A stretch of DNA of 64,000 nucleotides from Magicicada septendecula (Eukaryota; Arthropoda; Insecta; Hemiptera; Cicadidae). Positions 33,370 through 44,019 of this stretch are shown here, piece by piece. The notes below the pieces were generated by a model. It was not told the DNA's origin and ran no database searches. It saw only the letters and a list, made by a program, of their open reading frames with translations. The stretch is taken from positions 34,299,747 to 34,363,746 of the forward strand of contig CM068370.1 in assembly GCA_034769895.1 (NCBI GenBank). Direction: 5' to 3'. The first letter of the stretch is position 1; every line of letters starts with the position of its first letter. A program made the position numbers and the translations under genes.

Positions 33370-33900
33370 GGTCATCCTCATCTTCTTAACGGTTTTAGAC
33401 TTTAGCGGCCTGTTCCTATTCCACAGTCCATCTTTTCTTAGCCCTACCAACTTTTCTTCATGCCTCTAGGGTTATAATCTTTCGCTATCTTCGGTATTCT
33501 ACTTTCTTCCATTCCATCTAAGTGATGAATCCGTTTTCTTCTGTATTCTTTAATCCTTTCATTAAAAAATCCTGCAAAAATATCTAATATCGCTTCTTAC
33601 CTCCTCATTTCTTATATGATCTCGTCTATTACACTTTTTAACTGATCTCGGAAATTTCATTTCTGCTGTTTGTATCTTCTGTTCATCTTTTTTCTTTATG
33701 ACCCAAGTTTCACAACCATACAGTAGTGTAGGTATTGCCATTGTTTTATAAAATTTTATTTGGGTTTCTTTTCTACTTTTATTTACCAATGTTCTCCAAA
33801 TCGTTCCACAGATTCTTGTGAAATTCGTCACTTTATTTTCTATATCTCTATCTTGAACATAAGTAATGTCACGTCCAAGATAGGTGAAATGTCTTACTAT
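33370..33900 (-). pseudogene. RTE-like retrotransposon C-terminal fragment
   Basis: The minus-strand frame (33562-33831) reads RTLVNKSRKETQIKFYKTMA, IPTLLYGCETWVIKKKDEQK, IQTAEMKFPRSVKKCNRRDH and IRNEEVRSDI, the standard post-RT block. Downstream (plus 33400-33560) the shifted frame keeps NERIKEYRRKRIHHLDGMEE-like sequence. No palm domain. 5' truncated. Confidence 0.8.
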
Positions 33901-34202
33901 ATTGTAGGTCTATTCTTAAAATTCTTGTGAAAGCGTACATCTCAAATCCAAGTTGATAGCAATGAATGATACGCGGAAATACAGTTGGAACACAAAACGC
34001 TAGAAACTAAGAATTCTTTGTTAGTAGTGAACACATAAAATGCTGAAGGCTTCTGCGAGGTTCCGTCATTAGTTATACACAGTTTAAATATCTTTTTCGA
34101 CGTTTCGACGAAACCTTGTATCGCCATACTTGGGACCTGTATACCGACGTTACAGAAATAATACACATATATCATAAGTGTTTTGGTGCGAATGCATATG
34201 TA

Positions 34203-35153
34203 CGAGGGTCAGTTGAAAAGTTCGCCGAGCGACATCTGTAGCTTAGCGGTAAAACTAAAATTTTGTGTGTGCTGCAAGACTTGTATTTTATGTGTACTCC
34301 TGCTAAATTCCAAATATATCTATCAATTTATTCATTGTTTAGAAGCTGTTTAAAATTGACGTGCCATGTGTGTTTTGAAAAACGGACAAAATCAAACATC
34401 TTGGTGTGATTCCTTGCTAAAAATTGTTTAGCGCCAACGGAAATTCAGAACGAAATTGTAAATGTGTCAGGAGATACTACGACTTCAAAACCAACGGTTT
34501 GTAAATAGGTACTTGAGTTTGAACGTGGTCGTACGTGCATTGAAGATGATCCCCCCCCCCCACCGCACTGCACTCCCAAAAAATGCAACAACTCCCAGGT
34601 GTGGCAGCCATCTTCCGTAACAAGTTTTCACAGTCATTTTTCACACCAAATTTTTGAGTTAAAATTATGATGCACACGCTCATATGAGATGCCTATGATT
34701 TCAGCAACTTCATCCACTCCTCAATCTGCGGTCTTCCAACACCTTATGAAATTTTTTCAATAATGTCTTTTTTGTTGCATTTTTTGGACGTCCACTGCTG
34801 GAATCGTCTTCAAGTGCTTGTACGACCACGTTTAAACTCGAGTGTGCCCCACCTACCGTTGTTTCTGAAGGTGCAGCATCTCCTAACACATTTAAAATTT
34901 TGTTTTGCTTTTTCATTGGCGCTAAAACGTTTTTAACAGAGAATTCATCACAACACGATGTTTGGTTTTGTGAATTTTAAAAACACGCGTAACAGGAAAA
35001 TTTCAAACAACTGGTAAAGCGTAAATAAATTGACAGATATGTCTGGAAATTAACAGGTGTTCACACGAAACATACGTCTTGCGGCACACGAAAGATTTTA
35101 GTTCTAGCACAGCGCTATAGCCGTCGCTCAGCAAACTTTTCATCTGACCCTTG
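34203..35153. mobile_element. Palindromic mariner: two 5' halves head to head
   Basis: TA flanks both ends (34201-34202 and 35154-35155). The left end reads CGAGGGTCAGTTGAAAAGTT and the right end, inverted, CAAGGGTCAGATGAAAAGTT. The similarity does not stop at normal 30-bp terminal repeats. It runs about 350 bp inward through the leader into the start of the transposase on both arms. Plus-strand EIQNEIVNVSGDTTTSKPTV (about 34440-34500) mirrors minus-strand NKILNVLGDAAPSETTVGGA (34710-34916). The right arm is longer and also keeps LEDRRLRSG and KFGVK. A mariner without a 3' half, bounded by two 5' halves. Confidence 0.85.
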
Positions 35154-35169
35154 TATATCCAAAAATAAT

Positions 35170-35790
35170 CTGCCTTCTAGCTTAACAGCCCATAGGCTGG
35201 TTGGCAGCTGCTCGCCATTCTTCATGCTTCTCTGCTTTTCTTTTCAACTCACAATATGATGTGCAGTTCATATCGACCATAAGCTGTTTCTTGTAGTCTA
35301 AACGGGGTCGACCTCTGTGATTCTTCCCTTCAATTGTTCCTTCTATTATTCTCTTAACCAACCCATTGTGTCGTAGTATACGCCCTATAAACTTACCTCT
35401 TCTGCCTTACAAACATCGCAGAAAGCTCTTCCAAAGACTTCCTCATTCGTTATATTCTCCCTCCAGCTTGTCTTGAATACTGGAGCTTCTGTAGCACCAG
35501 GTCTCACATGTTTGGAGTCTTTTCTTCTCACTTTCTCCAGTTGTCCAAGATTCACTCCCGTATAGGGCAACACTCCACACGTATGTCTTTAGTAGATTCT
35601 TCCTTATTTTTAGGCTGATAGTGTTTGAAGTGAAGAGGTTTTTTTGCTTGTTGAAAGCAATTTCAGACTGGTTAATTCTGCTTGTAATTTCCCTACTGCT
35701 AGGTCCATGACTTGTGATTTTACTTCCTAGAGAGTTATATTCTTTAACTGCCTGGAGAACATTATTTCCAATAGTTATATATTATATCCA
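35170..35790 (-). pseudogene. Non-LTR retrotransposon C-terminal fragment (RTE-like)
   Basis: Minus-strand translation includes a NLGQLEKVRRKDSKHVRPGA block (from 35573), LGRAFCDVCKAE-like sequence and, near the left end, KRIIEGTIEGKNHRGRPRLD, the terminal basic GRPR motif of RTE/CR1-type elements. It starts 16 bp after the palindromic mariner. The right side fades into an (ATA)-rich run at 35800-35860. Confidence 0.6.
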
Positions 35791-36546
35791 ATTATAACAA
35801 CAATAATAGTATAACCAATAATAATAATATTAATAATAATAATCATCATTATCATTATAATCACGTTGAGGCACTAGGTGGTGTTTTCATCTGCAGAGTC
35901 GTGTAAACATGTTTCTTGTCGTTAGTTATTGTTGAGCAATTGCTTACATAACAACAACAGTCCTTCTACACCTAAATAGTTATCGAACGTATCTCATGTC
36001 GGTTTGAAGAACACAAAGCTATTGGTGGTCTCATGTTATTGAAGATTGTGAAAAACCGCTCGAAGCAGTTCATTAATCAAAAGCAATTCGAATCTTTCAG
36101 CAGACCTTGTCGAGCACACCAATAACAGCCCGTCATCGTTTTCCTTATTACACTGTGACTTACCTCTTCCCACTCTCTCTCTCTCTCTCTCGTTTGATCG
36201 TACACTATATTTGTAAAAACACATCTCGTTATCTCGTTGTGCTGTCCACAACTTTTTTTATTAATAAAATATTTACGTTTTCACTCCAATTTTCCCGTCA
36301 AATTTATGACGTATTAAATATTCATAGTTTCATCTCCTCGCGAGATGGTTCTGCTTTTCTTCAGAATAGCCTACATAAGTATACGATCAGGGTAAGTAGT
36401 GATCAAATAAAAAATGTATATTTTCACAACAGGCTTACTGGAATATGCTACTTGAATTCGTATTAGTGTGCAGAGACTGTATGAAAAACGTAACTACAAG
36501 GACAGTCCATGTCATTTAAGCAGGATAATAATATAATAACAATAAA

Positions 36547-36577
<31 letters not shown>

Positions 36578-36637
36578 GGTAGTAGTGGATGTAGTAGTAG
36601 TAGTAGTAGTAGTAGAACAACAACAAACACCACAAAC
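35791..36637. other. No gene; microsatellites
   Basis: Contains an imperfect (AAT)n at 35795-35865, (CT)9 at 36175-36192, (GAA)9 at 36548-36576 and (TAG)n at 36577-36615. A segment at about 36103-36170 (ccttgtcgagcac...gacttacctc) recurs inverted at 36912-36980. The poly-Leu frame at 36463-36648 comes from these repeats. Confidence 0.55.
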
Positions 36638-36865
36638 AATGAAGCCACAAATTACCAGCTTTAATTAGTCACAAATATCAATTTGAAAACAACGAAGTGA
36701 ATACAATAATTTTATTGAAGTTAAATTTGTCCACACGCAATAATAATAGTGTCAACTAATAGAATTCCGCACTAATTATAACACAATACTCACTTCCACT
36801 AATCCGCACTCTACAATCTCGCCAGGTGTAACTAAGCCGGGCGCTGTTGCTTATATATGTATATA

Positions 36866-36916
<51 letters not shown>

Positions 36917-36985
36917 AGTCGCAGTGTAATAAGGAAAACGATGACGGGCTGTTATTGGTATGCTCGACAAGGACAAGGTGGTATG

Positions 36986-37019
<34 letters not shown>

Positions 37020-38599
37020 CATTGTACTGCTGTTAAAACGCACACAGTACATAATAGGGAGATAATAAATTTTAAAAGAGAAAGGATACAGATTTTGTAT
37101 TGAATGTAAACAAAAAAACATTGGGAATATCGACTTACTCAGTCAACATAGAGGTCGATTCCTATATGATATAAAACCATATTTAGTTATATGTTCAGAA
37201 AATAATATATGAAATTGAAATGAATGTTATAAGAAGAGTAAAGAGTAATAAAATTATAATTTAATAAATAACCAATAGAATTACGAATATTAGAGGCAAA
37301 ATAAAGATGTTTAATAAGAAATAGAAAAATGATATATGTTTTAATAAGTATATGATAAACAGATGTAAAGAAATTAGGGAATTATCATAGGGGAAATTTT
37401 GTAATTTGTTAAAAATTTGTATTGTATAGTGATGAAGGAAATGTATTAGTCTTCAATTATATCTGAGAAAAGAAACGTTATTAGTATAAAATTAAATGCA
37501 TTAAGAGTAACGTTATGAGTCTTCAATTAAATTCATTAAGAGTAACATGAAGAGTCTAATTATATATCTAATAGTAACTACATGAAGAGTCTTAAATTAT
37601 ATTAAATAACATTTGTACATCATCAAGTTAATGTAACAAGGAAAAGAAAATACATTAAAGGAATTTAAATTGTGATACCAGAGTTTTTATTATAATATTT
37701 AATAAATAAATAATAATACGAGAAATATAACAATATCCTTGATAGAACGACGACAGAAGAGGAAACCCTTGGACCGAAGAAGAGTTTAAGTGGCCATAAA
37801 GGATAGTTAAGTGTTCCGAGGAGACATCTGTGTTGCAGTAGTCCTGGAGAGCGGCATTCAGCAGTGAGAGCAATAAGAAATTTGTGTGAAGGAACAGATT
37901 GCCAAGCCTAATATTGCTTTCGAAAAAAGTAAACAACAACCAGAAGTGAACCCGTGGCAGCTGGAAGAATTCAGAGTCGGTTAAGTTACATTAGTTTGTT
38001 ATTTATTTTTTAAATGGTTAATTATCAAAATACTACATATTAACTGAATCTGGTTTGGTTTAAAGAAAAGAAAATAATAGATACAATCGTAAATACGATC
38101 AAATAACTTAATAATCATTAACCCTGAGAGAAAGAGTTTCTTTACATGTACTGGTAAATAAAAAACATAATAACAGTAGGTACATTTATTAATTGTATTA
38201 TACTATTAAATAATTACAATACCTGTGTATTCTATCAGTAAAAAACAACAGTACATTAAATGGCTGATCCAACGTGGAGCAGATCTTAATTACAATAACT
38301 GTAATTAAATGTACAGTACATTAAATGACGCAACCAACGTGGTGCATATAATAAATATTATTATATCAGAAAATAAGTATAGTACAATATATATGTATAG
38401 CCCCACAGAGGTTCCAGAATAATTTTCCATTCTTTTGGCGGGGTGCCGGCATAATTTGCGTAGTTACAAGTACTCTCGAACTGTCCGAAGTGCTACGTGA
38501 GTAGACGGCCTTGACCCAGACGCTGCACGCTGGGATAGTCGAGAAGCGAGTACAACGACACTGTCCACTTTTTGAAAGCGTTACATAATTGTCGCAACA
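36638..38599 (-). repeat. LTR-like repeat, copy C, split by a 1.5-kb insertion
   Basis: Reads as the reverse complement of copies A and B: the late part, cttagttacacctgg-like and the TATA region lie at 36638-36863, the U3 part (ggttccagaataattttcc, gacggccttgacccagacg, tagtcgagaagcg) at 38400-38599, ending tgtcgcaaca (the LTR start). The break falls within the TATA box. The string atatatgtata occurs at both junctions (36853-36863 and 38389-38399). Confidence 0.62.
36864..38388. mobile_element. Unclassified 1.5-kb insertion in LTR copy C
   Basis: Begins with a (GA)n run (36867-36912) and a (TA)n run (36983-37020), then about 1.2 kb of purine-rich AT sequence with ggaagaattcagagtcgg near 37960. 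No reading frame matches a known family. The 11-bp shared flank is low complexity, so it is weak evidence for a target duplication. A poly-purine bias and lack of coding suggest a solo LTR or non-coding element. Confidence 0.4.
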
Positions 38600-38925
38600 G
38601 TATAACATGGCAGTTATTTGTGTTTAAAATCGTGAATTCTGTACTCTTGAAATACGGTAGAAAGGATCTGACGGAATTACTTTTAATTATGTCTGATACG
38701 TTCTCGGGAAAGATCGTGTCTGTAGCGAATATTACAGTGGAATTAGCCTTTGAGGACATGAATTCTGTACTCTTGAAATACGGTAGAAATGATCTCTTGA
38801 AGCTCTTTTCAAGAGAACTGAACCGGCTCTTATTACTTAATATGCTATGTTTGGAGCATACATTCATTCATAATTTCGTCTCCTTATACACAATTTTTAC
38901 ACATGCTTCTGCTTCCTCTTATTGA
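38600..38925 (+). other. Open frame with a duplicated peptide beside LTR copy C
   Basis: The frame 38572-38925 contains VNSVLLKYGRKDL and, 42 codons later, MNSVLLKYGRNDL, coded by a near-perfect direct repeat (38633-38669 and 38759-38795). The frame starts inside the LTR-like sequence and carries an ITVELAFED spacer. No known domain. It may be the U3 extension of this LTR subfamily and not a protein gene, so I do not call it a CDS. Confidence 0.35.
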
Positions 38926-39382
38926 ATTATTCACATCACTTAACCTGATAATTATTTTTGTACATGAGACCAGTGTTTCTTACATCTGCCGACTAGCAAA
39001 AAATAATAGTGTGCCAACTCTCACATGTAACAACCTGCAGCAACTATCAATAAGAAATTAGAAATTTTTAATGGAAAACGTCAGAATTTATTATGGTTGC
39101 TTCCCATAGGGATTACTTCCTACCGACTCATGAAGGAAAACAATGAATTAAAATGGCTAAATAGTACAGTAAAGTTCGCTAGACATGAATCAACCATTTT
39201 CGTGTTAACAGCGCATGTTACGAATTGCGCATGCGTCAACAGAGAAATAAAACTCAGTTGCCTCCAAGACGGCTGCGGAGATTATTATGTGTGTACTTTT
39301 CAAAAAACATCAGTATTCATCAAAGTGTAGGTTTAGTTTCATTTATGTAGTTTGTTGCTTTTTTTCCGGTTTGTCGAGTGAA
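38926..39382. other. No gene recognised
   Basis: Presumed left flank or untranslated end of the DDE element at 39383-40580. No terminal repeat could be matched to the region right of 40580. Confidence 0.45.
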
Positions 39383-40580
39383 ATGGACCAGTCTGATTCA
39401 CCGTCGACTTCTGTGCAAAGGAAAGTCATACATAGGCTAGTCAGAGTCTTAAAATAATGTATAACATTTACAAGTTTATGAAATCTGAAGGCAAAGAAAC
39501 ATCAGAAAGAAAATGACAGAACGGGTAGCTCAGGCGTGTGGTGTGTCGCTAAGTAGTGTTTTTAGAATCATTAAAGAAGCATCCGCGTATACGGGTGATA
39601 CAAAATCTTTCAGCACTCCCCATAAAAAACGTCCAAGAAAAAAAGTAAAAACCGATATAGACGATTTTGACAAGTGTACTATTCGACGAATTATTCACGA
39701 CTGTCACACAACGGAAGGGGAAAGGCCAACATTAAAAGTTATTTTAAGAATTTTACGAGAAGGAATTAATTATAATGGTAGTGTATCTAGTCTTAGACAA
39801 ATTATTCGTCAAATGGGATTTCGGTGGAAACGTGCTGAAAACAATAGAAAACATTTAATAGAGAAACATGACATTATAAACTTAAGAGTAGATTTTATAA
39901 GAAAAATACAGCAGTACAGAGGAGAACGGCGGCCCATAGTGTACACGGACGAAACCTATTTTCACAGTTCAACGTCAGTTACAAAAACGTCGACAGACAG
40001 TGATAAAAGTGGCCTAAAAACTCCAATAAATAAAGGACAGCGGGTGGTTGTAGTTTATGCTGGTGGTGAAACTGGGTTTGTATCCAATGCTCTCTTAATG
40101 TTTAAATCGGGTTTCAAAAAAGGCGATTATCACAACGACATGAACTACGAAACTTATGAAAAGTGGGTGAGTGAAATACTTATACCGAACTTGAATAAGA
40201 ACAGTATAGTAGTAATAGACAATGCCCCCTACCACAATGTACAATTAAATCCACCTCCAACATCATTAACAAAAAAGGGAGACATGATTAACTGGTTACA
40301 GAACCATAACATTCCTTGTAGTTCGTCTATGTTAAAACCTGAGCTCTATGCACTAATTAAACAACATAAACCAACATACACAACTTTTAAAGTAGATGCT
40401 ATTTTGGCAAACCATGGACATTCCGTTTTACGATTTCCACCCTACCACTCGGATCTTAATCCTATTGAACGCAGTCATTTCGCATCTGTTGTTGATGTTA
40501 CTTACTCAAACAAATTAAGATGCCAGAGCAATGTGGATCATATATTACTACGATTAAAAATACTAAAAATAAACAATTGA
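39383..40580 (+). pseudogene. IS630/Tc1-superfamily DDE transposase, nearly intact
   Basis: The main frame (39513-40580, 355 residues) encodes a helix-turn-helix start (RVAQACGVSLSSVFRIIKEA), a second DNA-binding region, then DDE_3-type motifs: RRPIVYTDETYFHSS (first Asp, about residue 148), SIVVIDNAPYHNVQL (second Asp, about 229) and PPYHSDLNPIERSHF (Glu, about 319). GYxHxxMN-like GDYHNDMNYETYEKWV and NHGHSVLRFPPYH fit an insect/cnidarian lineage of this superfamily. Upstream codons from an ATG at 39383 (MDQSDSPSTSVQRKV, then MYNIYKFMKSEGKETSE) belong to the same protein but are separated by two one-base frameshifts near 39455 and 39512. The usual VWAxIK after NPIE is replaced by SHFASVV, so the C-terminus looks altered. 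Confidence 0.85.
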
Positions 40581-41284
40581 AAGCATTATAAGAATGCATA
40601 GACAATACAAAACTAAGTAAATAAAGTTATAAAAATAATAAAAAGTAAATTATTGTGAATCGACAAGGCAGTATAACTGCTTTATTTCAGCTGTCATTAT
40701 AAGCGATATCAGTTTTTACATTTTAGTACGTTTACAGGGAAAAACGTAAATTTTACTTTTCTTTCATCTTTAATTAAAGATGCGTAACTTCGGCACAATA
40801 GGGATAAAAAGTTAATCCGTCTCAAAATAGATTACTCATCTCACACATGCGTCTCCATTCACAATTGAGAGAGTAGGTCGATATTTTCAACTGCGTTAGT
40901 AGACATTTTCCTCTCTTGTGGCTTCCACCGTTCCTGACTTCTCCCCACTACAACCTGCGCGTTGCTTCATGACTATTTAATATTACTTGTATTCCGAATA
41001 AGATGATTCTTCTGTGACAATTTTTTTCAAAAAAAAAAAAATTGAAGAGACGTGACATGAACGCGCGCGCGCGCGCGCGTGTGTGATCAAATTCGTGAAA
41101 AAAAAACGTTCCATAGAAACATTTCACTACGTTTTAGAGCATATTGAACTACAGAAGATTTCACTCCCACCTAACATGTTCCATTCAGAGCCTCTGTGTG
41201 TGTTTGTAATAGAAAATCCTATTGAATAGATCTTTAAATTCATAGTGACCCTCAATCAATGAATTTTTCGGCGATGAGTTTGTG
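40581..41284. other. No gene; (CG)9 tract
   Basis: Right flank of the DDE element. A perfect alternating (CG)9 run followed by GTGTG lies at 41062-41084, a sequence able to adopt Z-DNA. An A13 run precedes it. No coding signal. Confidence 0.55.
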
Positions 41285-41633
41285 AGGACCGGTCAAAAAG
41301 TATAACACAAATTTTAAATTATTTGTGTCGACGTTTCGACAATATTTATTGTCATCATGAGGACCTGTGTATGAATACAAAGAACAGATCAGATGTGTAT
41401 GTCAAACAAAACAGATCAGTTATTTGAGTGAACGTGTTTGTGTATGTGTGCGTGTGTGTGTGTGTGTTTCTGTGCGTGCTCGCGTGTGCGTGCGTATGTA
41501 TGTATCCGTGTATATGTGAAGGAGTTGACACATTCTTTTGTATTCATACACAGGTCCTGATGATGACAATAAATACCGTCGAAACGTCGACACAAATAAT
41601 TTAAAATTTGTGTTATACTTTTTGACCGATCCT
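41285..41633. repeat. Foldback element with hammerhead-like arms around a GT-rich core
   Basis: The left arm (about 41285-41386) and right arm (about 41535-41633) are reverse complements over about 97 bp, each containing gacaataaata..gtcgaaacgtcgac and a hairpin acacaaat...atttgtgt. The 150-bp centre is a degenerate (GT)n/(GC)n microsatellite. The right arm has the intact core CTGATGAT...GAAAC, while the left has CTCATGAT. There is no coding capacity. Confidence 0.75.
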
Positions 41634-41879
41634 GTTGAATAGGTTACTGTTATTGTGGACATAATAAGCCCATATGGCAAAAACAAGTATAGGCCTAATA
41701 AGAAATAAGAAATGTGCAATTGTCTGTAACTATATTACTGAATAATTGGTAAGGAAATTTAGTCAGATTTAAGTATTTTTAAAGAGGTTAGAGCAACTAC
41801 AATTTGGTAAAATAGTGCCTGATGACTAACGCAAGTGACCATGCAGCAGACTGAAGCCTAAGTAGAAGTGGATAGCCAA
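41634..41879. other. Spacer without feature
   Basis: Short AT-rich spacer between the foldback element and the RT relic. Nothing recognised. Confidence 0.5.
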
Positions 41880-42895
41880 CTAACTGAACCCATAAATATC
41901 ACACTAGGACTAAAGCAAGGAGAGGGTTAGCCCCAGCACTATTTAATATTGCATTGGAATATGTAATTAGAGGCTTATCAATAAATAGATCCAATCTGTT
42001 AACAAATAAAACTGTACAGATAGCCACATATGCAGGTGACATTAACATCATGTCAAGACGGATCGCGGGAGCTAAAGAAATATTTCTGGAGCTTAAAAAC
42101 AAAGCCAAGGAAGTTGGGCTAGTCATAAATATAGATAAAACAAAAATGCTTATCCAAACAAGAAAAGACAAGGTTCATAACAACATTGAGATAGAGGAGG
42201 ACACAATTGAAGTGGTGGACAATTTCACGTATCTCGGATTGAACCTAGCAAAGACGCCTAGATAAGAGGAGCCGGAGATCAAAAGACGGACCACCATGGG
42301 TAACAAGGAATACTTAGCATTGCTGCCATCATTTAGGTCTGGGGATGTGCACAGGGAAACAAAAATGAAAATATATAGGACTGTCATCAGACCGGTGTTA
42401 TGCTACGGGTGTGAGGCATGGACAATCACACAGAAAACAGCCGACATAGTAGACACCTTTGAAAGGAAAATCCTCAGACGCATTATAGGCCCAGTACAAG
42501 AAAATGGCTCATGGAGACTGAAATACAACAATGAACTGTATCAAATATATAAAGATATACCAGTCTCAAAATTTATAAGAATGCAAAGATTGCGTTGGGC
42601 CGGACATGTTATGAGAATGGAGGATGACAGGAACCTCAAAAGTGCTCTGCTGGGTACATGGGAGGGAACGAGACCTAGAGGCAGACCGAGGAAGAGGTGG
42701 GAAGATAGCGTTGCAGAGGACGCGAGGGACATGGTGATAAGAAACTGGAGGAGGGCTGCAATGGATAGAGTAGATTGGATACGGAGATTGGTGGAGGCCA
42801 GGGCCATAGGAGGAGGAGGCGTGCCTGATGACAAGTGTCATCGAGTTCGTGATCCAGTCAGCTATACCATGTACTCGCAGTATGTGAATCCCTGA
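41880..42895 (+). pseudogene. Non-LTR (RTE-like) reverse transcriptase 3' half
   Basis: The frame at 41900-42264 runs ITLGLKQGEGLAPALFNIAL, EYVIRGL, TVQIATYAGDINIMS (the YADD box with Asp-to-Gly), VINIDKTKML and VDNFTYLGL, then meets a stop. The next frame, 42296-42895, continues IKRRTTMGNKEYLALLPSF, IYRTVIRPVLCYGCEAWTIT, FERKILRRIIGPV, RLRWAGHVMRM and RPRGRPRKRWEDSVAEDAR. It is the best preserved of the RTE-like relics, but the changed catalytic box and the stop at 42263-42268 make it inactive. 5' truncated before the first RT motifs. Confidence 0.88.
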
Positions 42896-43035
42896 GGAAT
42901 GTCGTGAACAACTGTTCTGAAATGCATATTACACCGCGAAGAGTTTAAAAATGAAATTAATGGCTGTAGGAGAAGCACTATTTTTAATGCTATTTTCCTT
43001 CGAATTATAAATTAATTACGGTAAAAATGAGAATA

Positions 43036-43301
43036 AATAAAAAATAAACCTCCGCTCAACAGTCCGTTAAGGACCAAGGCGTACCGCGCGGCTTTTAGTG
43101 TGACGGTGTATGGCTAGTACTAGGCGCCACCAGGCGCTAGTTGTGGTATTCACAGCCAGGAGGCGGCGCTGTTATTTCAGCGCCTACTCAGTTTGCCTCA
43201 CGACGCTGAGTGCACGCCGTACGGAACCTCTGCCGGGAATTGAACCCGGGACCACGAGCGCATCAATCGCCCGCGTTAGCCACTAGACCACCTGGAGGCT
43301 C
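43036..43301 (-). mobile_element. tRNA-derived SINE, complete, with 13-bp target duplication
   Basis: Read on the minus strand from 43301 it begins with a tRNA-like head: A box TGGTCTAGTGGCTAACGC (43273-43290) and B box GGTTCAATTCC (43236-43246) within cccgggttcaattcccgg. The head most resembles tRNA-Glu by eye. A tRNA-unrelated body of about 170 bp follows, with a ggcgctg...cagcgcc hairpin, then a T/A-rich tail. The 13-mer aaaaatgagaata flanks it at 43023-43035 and 43302-43314. Such elements are transcribed by RNA polymerase III from the internal boxes and moved by LINE enzymes. Confidence 0.9.
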
Positions 43302-43314
43302 AAAAATGAGAATA

Positions 43315-43900
43315 GCGTCTAAAATTATTTCAAGACCTCATGAGAATTTACTCATGAACCAAAGTTAGAGAATTTTAATTTTTAAACTTTTGTATTGTCA
43401 AAACCGTTATTCTCCATCGTTCCATAAATTAAAAAAACTTTTTTTGACCATAAACAAAGCCGTAGAAAACTATAAAACCAATAAATAGTAAATACTTTCA
43501 ACAATTTACTAAACTTTGTAATTTAACTCGTCGTATTTCCGTTGTTAGATGACGTAACGGCTCATTTTTACTTCAATTTATAGCTTAATGTATCCGTAAG
43601 ACAATGGGAATAATTAATGTTTTCTGAATTTTATACAAGTTTTAACAAAATATTATTTATAAAGTTTTGTTACGATTTTTTCGAATTACGACATGTAAAA
43701 GTTAGCCTGTGAGAAAAAGGTTTTGTTATCACAGATAGTTACCTAGTGCAAGCAAAGATATGATGAGAATCGATTAAGTTTAATTTTAATGTAATTTTCA
43801 AGTCCCTATCTTAGTGCATTTGAAGATATACAAGTTTGTTTTGAACAGTAAGTACAACGCGCAGTTAGCATTTGGGGCCTGATGTCGTTGATAGCGATGA
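43315..43900. other. AT-rich, no gene recognised
   Basis: About 0.6 kb with no feature beyond A/T runs. Confidence 0.5.
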
Positions 43901-44019
43901 CGCGATGTCGTTGGTGCGCACCATGGAATACTACAGTCGAATCGAATAATACAGAGTCGCACCACGGAATAATACAGATTCGACTGTAGTATTCCGTGGT
44001 GCGCACCAACGACATCGCG
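43901..44019. repeat. Near-perfect 43-bp palindrome with 33-bp loop
   Basis: The left arm 43901-43943 (cgcgatgtcgttggtgcgca...) is complementary to the right arm 43977-44019 with one mismatch. The loop contains another partial copy of the arm (gcaccacggaataatacag). No transposon hallmark such as a target duplication is evident. The symmetry is far above that of the surrounding DNA and would form a long hairpin in RNA or single-stranded DNA. Confidence 0.88.

Noticed and set aside
36463-36648. Leucine-rich 61-residue frame
   Set aside because: Encoded by (GAA)n and (TAG)n microsatellites on the opposite strand.
43231-43301. Genuine tRNA gene
   Set aside because: The A and B boxes are good, but the acceptor and anticodon stems do not fold cleanly and a SINE body, tail and target duplication follow.
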